Part shown: positions 28,541-38,626 of the stretch, piece after piece
Layout of the letters: each line of letters starts with the position of its first letter
Numbering within the stretch: position 1 is the first letter of the stretch
NCBI GenBank assembly: GCA_026127935.1
Contig: JAJSLL010000006.1
Span: 30,132 to 94,131, forward strand
Reading direction: 5' to 3'
Length of the DNA stretch: 64,000 nucleotides
Origin: Thermoplasmatales archaeon
GTDB lineage: Archaea > Thermoplasmatota > Thermoplasmata > Thermoplasmatales > GCA-001856825
Program-made: the position numbers and the translations under genes
The notes under the pieces: generated by a model
What the model was told of the DNA's origin: nothing
The model's input: only the letters and a program-made list of their open reading frames with translations
Databases searched by the model: none

Positions 28541-29729
28541 GTGAAGATCGACGAAGACAGACGACGATGTAGATGGATATAACGACGTCGAGGAAGTTCT
28601 CCGACAATTAAGGACCGCAGAAGAAGAGAAGAGATATGCGGAATTGGAGAACAAGAGACTTACAGATGAGATAGAGAGACTAAAGAAGGAGTTGAACAGG
28701 CTGAAGCTTCCACCTCTCCTGATCGGTTCCATAGAGGATGTCATAGATGAAAGAAGAGTTGTCATTAGGAGTTCTACCGGCCCGAGTTTCCTCGTCTACA
28801 CCTCAGAGCACATTCCAACCTCCAAGTTAACCGTAGGTACAAGGGTAGCGCTAAACAAAGCAACGCTTTCTGTCATATCAGTTATTCCAGAGGCGTATGA
28901 TCCGACAGTGGTGGCTGCAGAGATTTCGGAAAAGCCAAATGTGACATTTGAAGACATAGGGGCCCTGGGACAGCAGATAAAGGAAATCAAGGAAATGGTA
29001 GAACTGCCACTCTTGAATCCCGAGATATTCAGGAAGGTCGGTATTGAACCTCCAACCGGAGTTCTCCTCGTTGGAGCGCCAGGCACTGGAAAGACACTAC
29101 TTGCGAAAGCGGTAGCTCATAACACCAATGCGACTTTCATCAGGGTAGTGGCATCTGAACTTGTACGGAAGTACATAGGAGAGGGTGCGAGGCTGGTAAG
29201 AGAGTTGTTCGACCTTGCAAGGAAAAAGGCTCCCTCTATCATTTTCATAGATGAGTTGGACGCGGTTGGTTCCAGAAGAATCGACTCTTCAACGTCAGGT
29301 GATAGGGAAGTGCAGAGAACTCTCATGCAGTTACTTGCTGAAATAGATGGTTTTGAACCACTAGGGAATATCAAGCTGGTAGGTGCGACCAACAGGCCAG
29401 ATACACTGGATGAGGCGTTGACAAGACCTGGTAGATTCGATAGGATCATCGAAATTCCTCTTCCAGATAAAGCTGGCAGAGTGGATATACTGAAAATTCA
29501 CACGAAGAAAATGAACCTCAAGGAAGTCAACCTAGCGAAAGTTGCGGAAATCACTGAAGGTTTCTCCGGTGCGGACATAAGGGCATCAGTCGTTGAGAGC
29601 GGCATGTTTGCAATCAGGGAAGGAAGGGACTACATCTTGCAGGCGGACCTTGTGAAAGGAGTCGAGAAAATGAATGTCCAGAGAAACAAGGCATCACAGG
29701 GTAAAGGGAACCTCGAGATGTTTGTCTGA
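28541..29729 (+). CDS. PAN-like proteasome-activating nucleotidase (AAA ATPase); 5' end appears to need a +1 frameshift near 28559
   Basis: Coiled coil RYAELENKRLTDEIERLKKELNRLK, OB domain, Walker A GAPGTGKT, Walker B IIFIDELDAVG, SRH TNRPDTLDEALTRPGRFDR. The ORF track starts at a TTG (28644), but in-frame coding continues upstream to 28545. A GTG at 28541 lies about 27 nt below a TATA-like TTTAAATAA. Confidence 0.85.
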
Positions 29730-30361
29730 TGAGAGAACTTCAGGTTCCTAATTTTTATGAGGACAAAGGCAACCTGTTTTCCCAGTCTAAAGATGGGAAG
29801 TCGATCTACGGAGAACAAGTAACGACCAGAGGTGGAAAATTCTTCAGAATATTTTCCCCCCTCAGGAGCAAACTCTCTTCCTCTATGAGATTGGGATTGA
29901 AACCGGACTTGAGGAAAGGAGATCACATGCTCTATCTTGGGGCTGGAGCTGGAACCACTGCTTCACACATTTCAGATTCGCTATGTTCAGGAACGATTTT
30001 TGCAGTAGAATTTGCCCCTGTTCCATTCATAAAATTGACATCCCTGTCCACCATAAAGGACAATGTCTACCCGATACTCTCAGATGCACAGAAACCTGAG
30101 ATGTACGGGATGTTCATGGACAGGGTTGATGTCATCTATCAGGATGTCTCGCAACCTAACCAGATAGACATATTTGCCAAGAACATGAATTACTTCGATG
30201 TCAAGAGGGGCATATTAATGCTCAAGACATTTTCTTTGAGAAGCGATTTTTCGATCGACAAGGAAATAAAGAGGATAAAGGAAAACTTTTCAGTTCAACA
30301 GATCAAGGACATTTCCAGATTCCACAGGGGTCACTACGCAATCACGGTCTCCTCTAATTGA
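29729..30361 (+). CDS. flpA: Fibrillarin-like rRNA/tRNA 2'-O-methyltransferase
   Basis: SPLRSKLSSSMRLGLKPDLRKGDHMLYLGAGAGTTASHISD...GTIFAVEFAPVPF; DVIYQDVSQPNQIDIFAKN. Confidence 0.9.
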   Translation: MRELQVPNFYEDKGNLFSQSKDGKSIYGEQVTTRGGKFFRIFSPLRSKLSSSMRLGLKPDLRKGDHMLYLGAGAGTTASHISDSLCSGTIFAVEFAPVPFIKLTSLSTIKDNVYPILSDAQKPEMYGMFMDRVDVIYQDVSQPNQIDIFAKNMNYFDVKRGILMLKTFSLRSDFSIDKEIKRIKENFSVQQIKDISRFHRGHYAITVSSN

Positions 30362-30371
30362 TCCAGACCGT
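30344..30371. terminator. Inverted repeat at the convergent flpA / aldehyde dehydrogenase 3' ends
   Basis: ACGGTCT-(14 nt)-AGACCGT; both stop codons lie in the loop. Confidence 0.4.
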
Positions 30372-31670
30372 TTTCATATTCGTGAATTCCCTGCTCCCGT
30401 ATTTTGAGAGTTCCCTCCCGAGACCACTCTTCTTTATCCCCCCGAACGGTAGTCTCGGATCAGAGAATACTATGCTATTGATGAATACCATACCGGCCTC
30501 GATATTCCCCACCATCATTTCTGCATCACTCTTTTCCCCCCAGATAGAGGTTCCAAGTCCAAACGGAGTCTCATTTGCAATCCGTACGGCCTCGTCCTTG
30601 CTATCAAACTTCCTCAGGACAGCGACTGGTCCGAATATTTCTTCCTGATAGTTTTCATCAAGTTCAGCGATTATGGGCGGGATGATATTGCCATTCCCTT
30701 CCCCAAAGAACTTCACCTTCCCCTTCGACTGAAGATACTTTATCTGGGTATCTACCGATCTCTTCTGATCCTCCGATGATAACGGTCCAACGTATGTTTC
30801 CTTTTTCATAGGGTCTCCTACGACGACCTTGGAGAACTCTTCCTCAGCCAACCCTTTGAAATCAGAGTATACCTTCTCCTGGATAAGGAATCTTTTTGAG
30901 GCTATGCAACTCTGTCCGTTGTTCTGGAGTCTTCCAATTGCAGCCGCTTTCGCAGCCTTACTCAGATCGGCTGAGTCTAGAATTATGAATGGATCTGAAC
31001 CTCCCAGTTCCATTACAACTCTCTTCAGCTCCTTTCCTGCCTCTGCCGCAATACTGGCACCTATCGGAGTTGAACCTGTGAAAGCCACTCCCTCAACGTG
31101 CTTGATCAGGGAGGTAGCTGTTTTTCCGTCCACAACCAGGCTCTGGAATAAAGGCGAATCTATAATCTCTTGAAGCTTGAGGGAGACACCCGTGACAATG
31201 CTAGCGTGTTTCAGTACCACTCCATTGCCTGCTATCATCGCAGGGAATGCAGCTCTTGCAACTTGCCACACAGGGAAGTTCCACGGTTCAATGCACATTA
31301 TCGTTCCCAGGGGATCGAACCTGATATAGCTCCTTGATGCATCCGTCTTGATCTCTTCACTGGCATAAATCTCTCTTGCATTCTCTATCAGGTAGTCTAG
31401 AAGTTTGATGCTCTTCTTGACTTCAGATATACTCTGGGATATTGGTTTTCCCATTTCTTCTGTCATGATGGTTGCAAGTTCGTCGGTGTTCTTCTCGAAG
31501 TTTGGTTTTATTACTTCTCTGAAATAACTTATCCTATCGTCAATGCCCGCTTTCCATTCCTTCTGTGCTTCTCTCGATTTTCTTATTTTGTTCAGAGCAT
31601 TTTCTTGACTGTCAGACTCGAAAGTCTCCAACACCTTCCCCGAATAAGGATCTCTAGTGACTACTCTCAT
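30354..31670 (-). CDS. Aldehyde dehydrogenase, succinate-semialdehyde dehydrogenase-like
   Basis: EPWNFPVWQVARAAFPAMIAGN, VVMELGGSDPFIIL, NNGQSCIASKRF, EEIFGPVAVLRKF. Adjacent to a GABA-aminotransferase-like gene. Confidence 0.9.
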   Translation of the reverse strand: MRVVTRDPYSGKVLETFESDSQENALNKIRKSREAQKEWKAGIDDRISYFREVIKPNFEKNTDELATIMTEEMGKPISQSISEVKKSIKLLDYLIENAREIYASEEIKTDASRSYIRFDPLGTIMCIEPWNFPVWQVARAAFPAMIAGNGVVLKHASIVTGVSLKLQEIIDSPLFQSLVVDGKTATSLIKHVEGVAFTGSTPIGASIAAEAGKELKRVVMELGGSDPFIILDSADLSKAAKAAAIGRLQNNGQSCIASKRFLIQEKVYSDFKGLAEEEFSKVVVGDPMKKETYVGPLSSEDQKRSVDTQIKYLQSKGKVKFFGEGNGNIIPPIIAELDENYQEEIFGPVAVLRKFDSKDEAVRIANETPFGLGTSIWGEKSDAEMMVGNIEAGMVFINSIVFSDPRLPFGGIKKSGLGRELSKYGSREFTNMKTVWIN

Positions 31671-33043
31671 GATTTGACTTCCGTTTCCTTTATTGCTTCT
31701 TGAAAGAGAGATATTCCAGTATCAAGGAGATCATCTTCTATCGTTAGCGGTGCCATGAATCTCATGACATTCCCATAATGTCCGCATGTGTGCATTAGGA
31801 GTCCTTTGTTGAAAAGAGACCCCCGAATCTTCCCAGCGAGCTCAGTTCCAGGAGCCTTGTCTTGTTTGTTTGTAACAATCTCGTTTGCAACCATGAATCC
31901 TCTTCCTCTCACATCCCCTATTATACTTGAGTTGCCCTGGATTTCTTGGAATCTCTTCAGTAGATACCTACCCTTTGATCTCACTCTCTCCAGGAACTGT
32001 TCATCTTTGACAACGTCAAGTATGGCTGCCCCTGCCGCCATACCAAGTGGGTTCCCCCTATACGTTCCGAGGTGGAATGCCTTAGGTATCTGATCAAAGT
32101 CCTTGCGGTACACAATTGAGGAGATCGGAATACCTCCGCCAATACTTTTGGAAATGCACATAATGTCCGGTGTGACATTTTGGTATTCGGAAGCCCACAG
32201 TTTTCCAGTCCTTCCGATTCCTGATTGCACTTCGTCAATAATCAGCGGAATCGAATGTTCATCGCAAGTCTCTCTAAGCATTGGTAGGAAGTCGTCAGGT
32301 GGGATAATGTATCCGCCCTCTCCCTGTACTGGCTCTACAATGATGCCACCAACCGGAGGAACACCAGAATAGGGATCTCTGATCATCTCCACTATTCTTT
32401 CAACGACCTCTTTTGAGATATCTTCGGGGTTTGTCTTGGAAGAGAATCTATAGGGATACGGATAGGGTGCATAGACATAGTTCTGAGATGAAAAGCCAGC
32501 ATAATCCCTGTAGTGGTAATTGGAAGTTGCACCAACGATTCCTCCCGCAATTCCGTGATATGATCCCGAGAATGCGATGATTGTAGGTTTCTTGGAATTG
32601 TACCTTGCAAGAGACACAGCCGCCTCACAGGCATCGGCACCGGTAACAGTCATGTGTACCTTGGAATTATTCCGCATCTTTCCCGGAAGGACTGAATTCA
32701 AGGTCTTGAGGTACTTGATCCTTGCCTCGGTAGGAACTTCAGTGATGTGGGTTATTTTCTCGACCTGTGATTTAAGAGCACTCATTACTGCTGGGTGGCC
32801 ATGACCCAGGTTAAGCACGGAGACACCTCCGAACCAGTCAATGAACACATTTCCATCCATATCGACAACTGTTGAGCCCTTTCCATAATCTATAGCAAAT
32901 CTGAAGAAGCTCGTGTAGGATCTGCTTGATGTTTCTAACATGTCCTGTATATCAAGAAACTCCTTTGACTTTGGTCCCGGTATCTTCGTTTTCAAGAGAG
33001 GTGCATTCTCAATGCTCAATCTGCTAGAAGTTTGCACTGACAT
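31667..33043 (-). CDS. Class III PLP aminotransferase, 4-aminobutyrate aminotransferase-like
   Basis: DWFGGVSVLNLGHGHPAVMSAL; IVEPVQGEGGYIIPPDDFLPMLRETCDEHSIPLIIDEVQSGIGRTGKLWASEYQNVTPDIMCISKSIGGGIPISSIVYRKD. Confidence 0.9.
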   Translation of the reverse strand: MSVQTSSRLSIENAPLLKTKIPGPKSKEFLDIQDMLETSSRSYTSFFRFAIDYGKGSTVVDMDGNVFIDWFGGVSVLNLGHGHPAVMSALKSQVEKITHITEVPTEARIKYLKTLNSVLPGKMRNNSKVHMTVTGADACEAAVSLARYNSKKPTIIAFSGSYHGIAGGIVGATSNYHYRDYAGFSSQNYVYAPYPYPYRFSSKTNPEDISKEVVERIVEMIRDPYSGVPPVGGIIVEPVQGEGGYIIPPDDFLPMLRETCDEHSIPLIIDEVQSGIGRTGKLWASEYQNVTPDIMCISKSIGGGIPISSIVYRKDFDQIPKAFHLGTYRGNPLGMAAGAAILDVVKDEQFLERVRSKGRYLLKRFQEIQGNSSIIGDVRGRGFMVANEIVTNKQDKAPGTELAGKIRGSLFNKGLLMHTCGHYGNVMRFMAPLTIEDDLLDTGISLFQEAIKETEVKS

Positions 33044-33160
33044 ATATCATCTCATCTTTAATGCAAATCCGGTATATTAAACGTGGATAAGTTTCTCTAC
33101 TACTCTAATTTGATGAAAATATTTCTTAAAAAACCAGAATAAAGGTACTTTATTGCGCAA

Positions 33161-33655
33161 CTAATCCTTGATAATGAGTTTGAGAGACTCTGGGAAATCT
33201 TCTTTTGCAGTATTCAGGGCCATTATAGTCTCGCTTCTCTCCACGCCAGGTGTTTTCGATAGCTCATTTACTATGCTGCCCAGTTCGGTTTTGTTCTTTG
33301 CTCGAATCAATGCTACAAAGTCTATGCTGCCTAAAACGAAGTACACTGCCCACACTCCTTTTATCTTCCCGATCCTCGCCCCTATAGCCTCTCCGTATTC
33401 TGGGCCATATCTTGCGTTAATTAAGGAGACTGCGGTTATACTCTTATCAAGATTTGTCTGATTGATGAGCGGTATCACTCCTTTCAGGAAATTGCTGCTT
33501 TTCATCTTCTTGAGTCTATTATGAACGGTGGACTTAGAGACTCCAACTTTCTTAGATATCACGCTGAGGTTAGTCTCTCTCGTGTCGAAGATACTGAGGA
33601 GTATCTTCTTATCCAAGTCGTTGAGTTGATCTAATGTAATTTTTTCACCCTTCAT
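33161..33655 (-). CDS. Lrp/AsnC family transcriptional regulator
   Basis: LDQLNDLDKKILLSIFDTRETNLSVISKKVGVSKSTVHNRLKKM; C-terminal RAM-type domain; divergent from the next gene. Confidence 0.88.
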   Translation of the reverse strand: MKGEKITLDQLNDLDKKILLSIFDTRETNLSVISKKVGVSKSTVHNRLKKMKSSNFLKGVIPLINQTNLDKSITAVSLINARYGPEYGEAIGARIGKIKGVWAVYFVLGSIDFVALIRAKNKTELGSIVNELSKTPGVERSETIMALNTAKEDFPESLKLIIKD

Positions 33656-33757
33656 ATCAACTCTAATATATACAAATTAATAAAATGTTATGGTTGTAAA
33701 ATATTTCCACAGTCCCTCGACAGCAAATAATTTAATTAATATTCCTTTACTCATCCA

Positions 33758-34564
33758 GTGGTGTCAAAGTACAAGAGTGAAGCTGTCAGCCTGATAGCGA
33801 TGGTTGCTGTAATGGTAATAATTTTCTCGTCCCTATACTTCTATACCGGAAATTGGCCTCCGGCAGTGATAGTCGAATCCAGTTCAATGCAGCACGGGAA
33901 CAATTTCGTTTTAGATGCAATCAATACGGGAGATATAGTTGGGGTCAAGAAGATCAGCAACTTCACCAGCGTCGAGACCTATCTGGTTGCCCGCGAGAGA
34001 GGCTCACCGTGGAACTACGGTGAGTTTGGAGATGTCATAGTTTACAGGGATTATTTCATTCCAGAACTGGTGATACATCGGGCAATCTTCTATGTGGAAG
34101 GTTGGAATGGTTCAATACCTATTCTTTACGGGAATAACAACCCATCCTGGCTCTCAATCCAAGGATCGGAAGTCTATATTACTGATGTAGGCTACGCGCA
34201 CAAGAATCTACTGGTGGATCTTCGGAGCTACGTAGGACAGACCGGTTTCGTAACGATGGGAGATCACAATCTTGCAGATTCACCAATTCAAAACGGTAAT
34301 TACACGATAGCAGCGGACCAGAACGTCAACATTGACAATAGTTTGGTGAACGCTTCGCAGGTAATGGGTTACGCTGTTGGACACCTTCCGATGGTGGGTG
34401 TTTTTAAGGTATGGTTAACGCGCAACCAGGCAGACATTAACGACATACCTATACAGAGCAGTGAAGCAATGGTAGTGATAATTGCAGCCGTAGTTTTGCT
34501 AATCATTGTCCCAATACCATCGATGACTCTGATAAGGAAGAGAACGGAAGAGAGAAAAAAATAA
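33758..34564 (+). CDS. Signal peptidase I (archaeal/SipW-like)
   Basis: N- and C-terminal TM helices; PPAVIVESSSMQHG (catalytic Ser), GDVIVYRDYFIPELVIHRAIF, TMGDHNLADSP. Confidence 0.85.
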   Translation: MVSKYKSEAVSLIAMVAVMVIIFSSLYFYTGNWPPAVIVESSSMQHGNNFVLDAINTGDIVGVKKISNFTSVETYLVARERGSPWNYGEFGDVIVYRDYFIPELVIHRAIFYVEGWNGSIPILYGNNNPSWLSIQGSEVYITDVGYAHKNLLVDLRSYVGQTGFVTMGDHNLADSPIQNGNYTIAADQNVNIDNSLVNASQVMGYAVGHLPMVGVFKVWLTRNQADINDIPIQSSEAMVVIIAAVVLLIIVPIPSMTLIRKRTEERKK

Positions 34565-35557
34565 TCACTCCACTGTTTTTGAAGTTCCTTTATTTGATTT
34601 CTTCATTTCCTCCAGTCGTCTTCTTCTTGAAAACAGATGTGACCTTATGTTGGGGTCGATAATCTGTGCCATCCCTTCTCCCATTAAACTGAAGCCCATC
34701 ACGATCAGGAAGAGGAAGAAAGCAGGTATCAGACCTTCGAGGGGATCCGAATAGAGGCTCTGAGTGAGGATGGAGGACATTATCCCGAGTTCAGGTTGGT
34801 ACACAGGAATTCCGATATTCAAAAATCCCAGAGTGGAAAGGGTAAGCATAGCAGTTCCAATATCCATGGTAGCATAAACTACGAGTGTCGTTGCAATATT
34901 TGGCAAGATACCTTTTACAAGTATCTTTGAAAATCTGGTATTGAGAACCTTTGACATGGTGATGAAATCGCTTGCTGCGACTTGGAGCGTGCTTCCTCTG
35001 ACCAGTCTCACATAAGGTGGCCACCAAACGAAAATGATCGAGAACGCTGCATTAAACAGACTAGGTCCTAATGTCGCTGCAACTGCCATCGACATTATGA
35101 GTGGAGGGAATGCGAAGAAAAGGTCCGTCAGTCTCATAATGACCTCTTCTACAATTCCCCTGAAATAACCTGCAATAGTTCCAAGCAGGAGTCCTACAAA
35201 GGCGGAAATAAGAACGATGAAGACAGCCAGACCAATATCAACAGGGATGGCTGCGATCACCCTAGAAAATATATCCCTCCCAAGTTGGTCTGTCCCGAAC
35301 AGATGATGGATACTCGGAGGGGCATTTACATCTGACAAGTTAATCTTCAGGGGATTATAAGGTACGACATGATTTCCAAAAATAAAATATGCAATTCCTA
35401 TCAATACAAATATTACTATCATTACGAAACCGGTGGCCGAGAGTCTGTTACTCATCACGATTTCTACTGATTTCTTGATGGGGCGTTTCAATTTTAGCGC
35501 AAAATGTTCCGACTTAATCTTTATATTGTCTATCGATTTCTTGAGGAAGGGTTTCAT
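34565..35557 (-). CDS. Dipeptide/oligopeptide-type ABC transporter permease (DppC-like)
   Basis: HHLFGTDQLGRDIFSRVIAAIPVDIGLAVFIVLISAFVGLLLGTIAGYF; EAA-like loop. Confidence 0.92.
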   Translation of the reverse strand: MKPFLKKSIDNIKIKSEHFALKLKRPIKKSVEIVMSNRLSATGFVMIVIFVLIGIAYFIFGNHVVPYNPLKINLSDVNAPPSIHHLFGTDQLGRDIFSRVIAAIPVDIGLAVFIVLISAFVGLLLGTIAGYFRGIVEEVIMRLTDLFFAFPPLIMSMAVAATLGPSLFNAAFSIIFVWWPPYVRLVRGSTLQVAASDFITMSKVLNTRFSKILVKGILPNIATTLVVYATMDIGTAMLTLSTLGFLNIGIPVYQPELGIMSSILTQSLYSDPLEGLIPAFFLFLIVMGFSLMGEGMAQIIDPNIRSHLFSRRRRLEEMKKSNKGTSKTVE

Positions 35558-36588
35558 TCCTCACCACCGAGTCGTATTCTAGGGTCTAAGGTTGCGTACA
35601 TTATGTCTGCAATCAGGTTCGCGACTATGACCAATATCGTGAAGACAATCACTATGAATATCAGGACTGGATAATCATCGTTTGCAATAGCAGTATATGC
35701 AAATTTTCCAATACCGGGCCATGAAAAGATCTCCTCTACAACTACGTCCCCCGTGATCAACCATCCAAACATGACTGCGATGACCGTGTTGCTTTCAACG
35801 AGTCCATTTCTGAGTATGTGTCTCCTATTGACACTTCTTTCATCGAGCCCCCTAGCCCTGGCAGACTTAACATACGGTAGCCACTTCACACCGAGAATGC
35901 CATTCCTGCTTATTCTGGTGATTATACCAAAATTTAAAAATGCAAGTACAAGTGCAGGGAGAATTATGTGGTATATCCCGTCCACAAAGTCCGGGAAATT
36001 TAAGGTTAACAGTGAATCAAGAATGGAGAGTCCAGTAATGTGCGGAGGAGGAATAGTTATTGCAGAAAACATGCCTCCGGACGGGAAAACTGGGATGTAA
36101 GATGAGAATATGATTATTGCAAGGATGCTGACCAAAAATGTTGGCGCCGCCCATGCACCAGTGTAAAGAATCCTAATAAATGCATCTTTCTTGGTGCCGA
36201 AATTTATAGCAGATATGTAACCAAGTCCCACTCCCAAGATCACAATTATCACAAGGGATGTGAGGATTAATTCGATCGTATTGGGGAAGTATAGAAATAT
36301 CTCGTAGCTTATGGGCAGGTTCGTAACTGGGTCAGTCCCATAATTTCCTGTGAAAAAGTCCTTGATGAACAGTGAGAGTTGAAACCAAATAGGTTTGTTC
36401 AGTCCGTAACGATTGATTACGTAAGCTATTGTTGCAGGCCTTGCTTTCGGTCCTGCCCACAAGGCTGCAGGATTTTTACTAAGATAATGAGAAATTAAAA
36501 AAACAATAATAATAGTTCCCAGCACCACCAGTACAGAGAGAGCTGCCCTTTTGAGGATGAAGTACGCTAGTTCCCGTTTCCCCTCCAA
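35554..36588 (-). CDS. Dipeptide/oligopeptide-type ABC transporter permease (DppB-like)
   Basis: YFILKRAALSVLVVLGTIIIVFLISHYL; YVKSARARGLDERSVNRRHILRNGLVESNTVIAVMFGWLITGDVVVEEIFSWPGIGKF. Confidence 0.92.
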   Translation of the reverse strand: MEGKRELAYFILKRAALSVLVVLGTIIIVFLISHYLSKNPAALWAGPKARPATIAYVINRYGLNKPIWFQLSLFIKDFFTGNYGTDPVTNLPISYEIFLYFPNTIELILTSLVIIVILGVGLGYISAINFGTKKDAFIRILYTGAWAAPTFLVSILAIIIFSSYIPVFPSGGMFSAITIPPPHITGLSILDSLLTLNFPDFVDGIYHIILPALVLAFLNFGIITRISRNGILGVKWLPYVKSARARGLDERSVNRRHILRNGLVESNTVIAVMFGWLITGDVVVEEIFSWPGIGKFAYTAIANDDYPVLIFIVIVFTILVIVANLIADIMYATLDPRIRLGGEE

Positions 36589-36597
36589 TAGATCACC

Positions 36598-38499
36598 TTA
36601 TGTAAACTGCACTGTATTGTAGTACATAAAGTAGCCTGCACCGGAACCAGCTGCATTGGGAATCATTCCCGATACGTCTGTAGTGTGAACCTGGAGGAAG
36701 TACGGTACGTAGAGCCATGCCATTGTGTAATTCGTGTACATCGTATATGTTATGTATGTGAGGTTCTGTGCAATCACAGATGTGTTGAATGTCGTGCTAG
36801 CATTGACCGTCCAGTTAAATACCGTATTGTTGTAGTACCCCGTTCCATTGTAGTAGCCATCTGCAAGATTGTATACGTAGTCAATGGCGGCTGAATAGTC
36901 TTCCGTGTAGTAGTTTATTCCCATCGGATAATCGGAAGTGTTCCCCAGGTAGCCGTATATCCATGACGAATAGGGCGTGTTGCTGAGCGCTTTCAGTGTC
37001 ACATTCATTCCTATGGCGGAGAGATCCTGCTGTATTATTTGTGCAGCGAGAACCTGCGATGAGTCTTCCGAATCATACAGGAAATTGACGGCTGGTATGG
37101 TTCCATTCGCACCTTTAAGCACTGTTCCATTCGGCAGTATTGCATTGTATCCAGCCATATTCAAGTAGGTTGCTGCCAGAGCAGGATCGTAAGCGTAAGG
37201 TTTGAGTGATGTGACGTTCGAAGTGTATCCTTGGGACTTCATGTACTGAAGTTCAGATGCTGTAAGATTGGAGATGGATCGGTTGTAGTACTGGAATCCA
37301 GGCGGAACAGGTCCTATCCACTGCACTCCATGTCCGGCAAAAGCTGCATTGATCATCCCAGTGTAATTGAGGGCATAAGTCACAGCTGCTCTCACATCAA
37401 GTCCTGATGCACCGGTGAATGGTGCCACATTCTGGTCCATGAACACATAGTATGCATTTTCTGATGAACCAAACTTTATCGGAAGCAGGGATGCATTTAC
37501 CCCCTTGATATTCTGGGTCCTGTTAAGATAATTCACAGGGAGTTGAACTATCTGTGCCTTGCCAGCCTGCAAATCCGACATCATAGCGGATGCCTGTTTG
37601 TATTCTATCGCAATGTACTTTATGTGTGGTGGACTTATTGCATCATTCATCTGGCTTGAGGAAAGGTTAAGCCCCCAATAGCTTGGGTTCTCTTTGAGTG
37701 TTATGCTCTGCCCGGTTGTAATCGAATTTATCTCGTAGAATCCAGTTCCAACCGCATGGTCGGCCATATATGAATTAGGAGTTCCCTGAACGACCCCATT
37801 TCCGTTACTATCTACCACTTTAGGATCTACTGCTGAAGCCATTGGTGTGGTAAGCGTCATTAGGAAAGCGTTGTAAGGAAGGTATCCGTTGTATCCAAAT
37901 CCCATGTGGATTTTCAACTCATATGGGTTGACAACCTGCACAGACTGGTTGACATTGCTCATCACTGCAATTGCAGATGCATTCGGATTTACAAAGTTAG
38001 AAGAAGTATTCAAGAAGGCTGCTGTCACATTGTAGGTGTTGTTGATAGGAGCTGACGAACCGGTATTGTTAGTCGCTAAATTCTGTCCGAGAATGAATTC
38101 AGGTGCCTGGTAAAGAATCATATTTCTGTAAAGGGAATACCACATAACGTATGCATTGAAAGCGTCTCCATTAGAGAATGTGACATTGTGTCTGAGGTAG
38201 AATGTGTAGTTCATTCCATTCGAAGAGACTGACCAGTTCTGAGCCAACACCGGAACAAATGAAGTTTCGCTTGTTCCGTTAGGGGCGACCAATCCCTGAT
38301 AGACTTGGTTCATTATCTCCCAGCCTGGAGTCGTGAACGTCACTGCAGGATCGAGGGAATCGTATGGTTCTGGTTCCTCCACTACTAGCGTTTGAGGCGT
38401 GGTTGTCTTTTTATAGTTGACCTCATAGACAGCCACTGCAGCGCCAATCACAATTATTACGACTACAACAACTATTATTCCCAACAAGGATTTTTTCAT
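36598..38499 (-). CDS. ABC transporter solute-binding protein, family 5 (membrane anchored)
   Basis: N-terminal TM anchor; EPEPYDSLDPAVTFTTPGWEIMNQVYQGLVAP; LAQNWSVSSNGMNYTFYLRHNVTFSNGDAFNAYVMWYSLYRN. Confidence 0.92.
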   Translation of the reverse strand: MKKSLLGIIVVVVVIIVIGAAVAVYEVNYKKTTTPQTLVVEEPEPYDSLDPAVTFTTPGWEIMNQVYQGLVAPNGTSETSFVPVLAQNWSVSSNGMNYTFYLRHNVTFSNGDAFNAYVMWYSLYRNMILYQAPEFILGQNLATNNTGSSAPINNTYNVTAAFLNTSSNFVNPNASAIAVMSNVNQSVQVVNPYELKIHMGFGYNGYLPYNAFLMTLTTPMASAVDPKVVDSNGNGVVQGTPNSYMADHAVGTGFYEINSITTGQSITLKENPSYWGLNLSSSQMNDAISPPHIKYIAIEYKQASAMMSDLQAGKAQIVQLPVNYLNRTQNIKGVNASLLPIKFGSSENAYYVFMDQNVAPFTGASGLDVRAAVTYALNYTGMINAAFAGHGVQWIGPVPPGFQYYNRSISNLTASELQYMKSQGYTSNVTSLKPYAYDPALAATYLNMAGYNAILPNGTVLKGANGTIPAVNFLYDSEDSSQVLAAQIIQQDLSAIGMNVTLKALSNTPYSSWIYGYLGNTSDYPMGINYYTEDYSAAIDYVYNLADGYYNGTGYYNNTVFNWTVNASTTFNTSVIAQNLTYITYTMYTNYTMAWLYVPYFLQVHTTDVSGMIPNAAGSGAGYFMYYNTVQFT

Positions 38500-38626
38500 G
38501 TTGTATCATAAATTCAAAGAAATAAATTATTTAAAGTTTCTCGTTAACATCATTGCATTTTTTCCATTTTTCAATGTTTTTCATCAAATCTTAGGATTTT
38601 CCGTTACTTCTTTGATTGCAAATCAT

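Noticed and set aside
28397-28765. Minus-strand 122-aa ORF upstream of PAN
   Set aside because: Ser/Leu-rich translation antisense to the PAN coiled-coil region.
37800-38499. Asn/Thr/Tyr-rich solute-binding protein segment as a repeat domain
   Set aside because: Composition is typical of extracytoplasmic archaeal proteins; no periodic repeat found.
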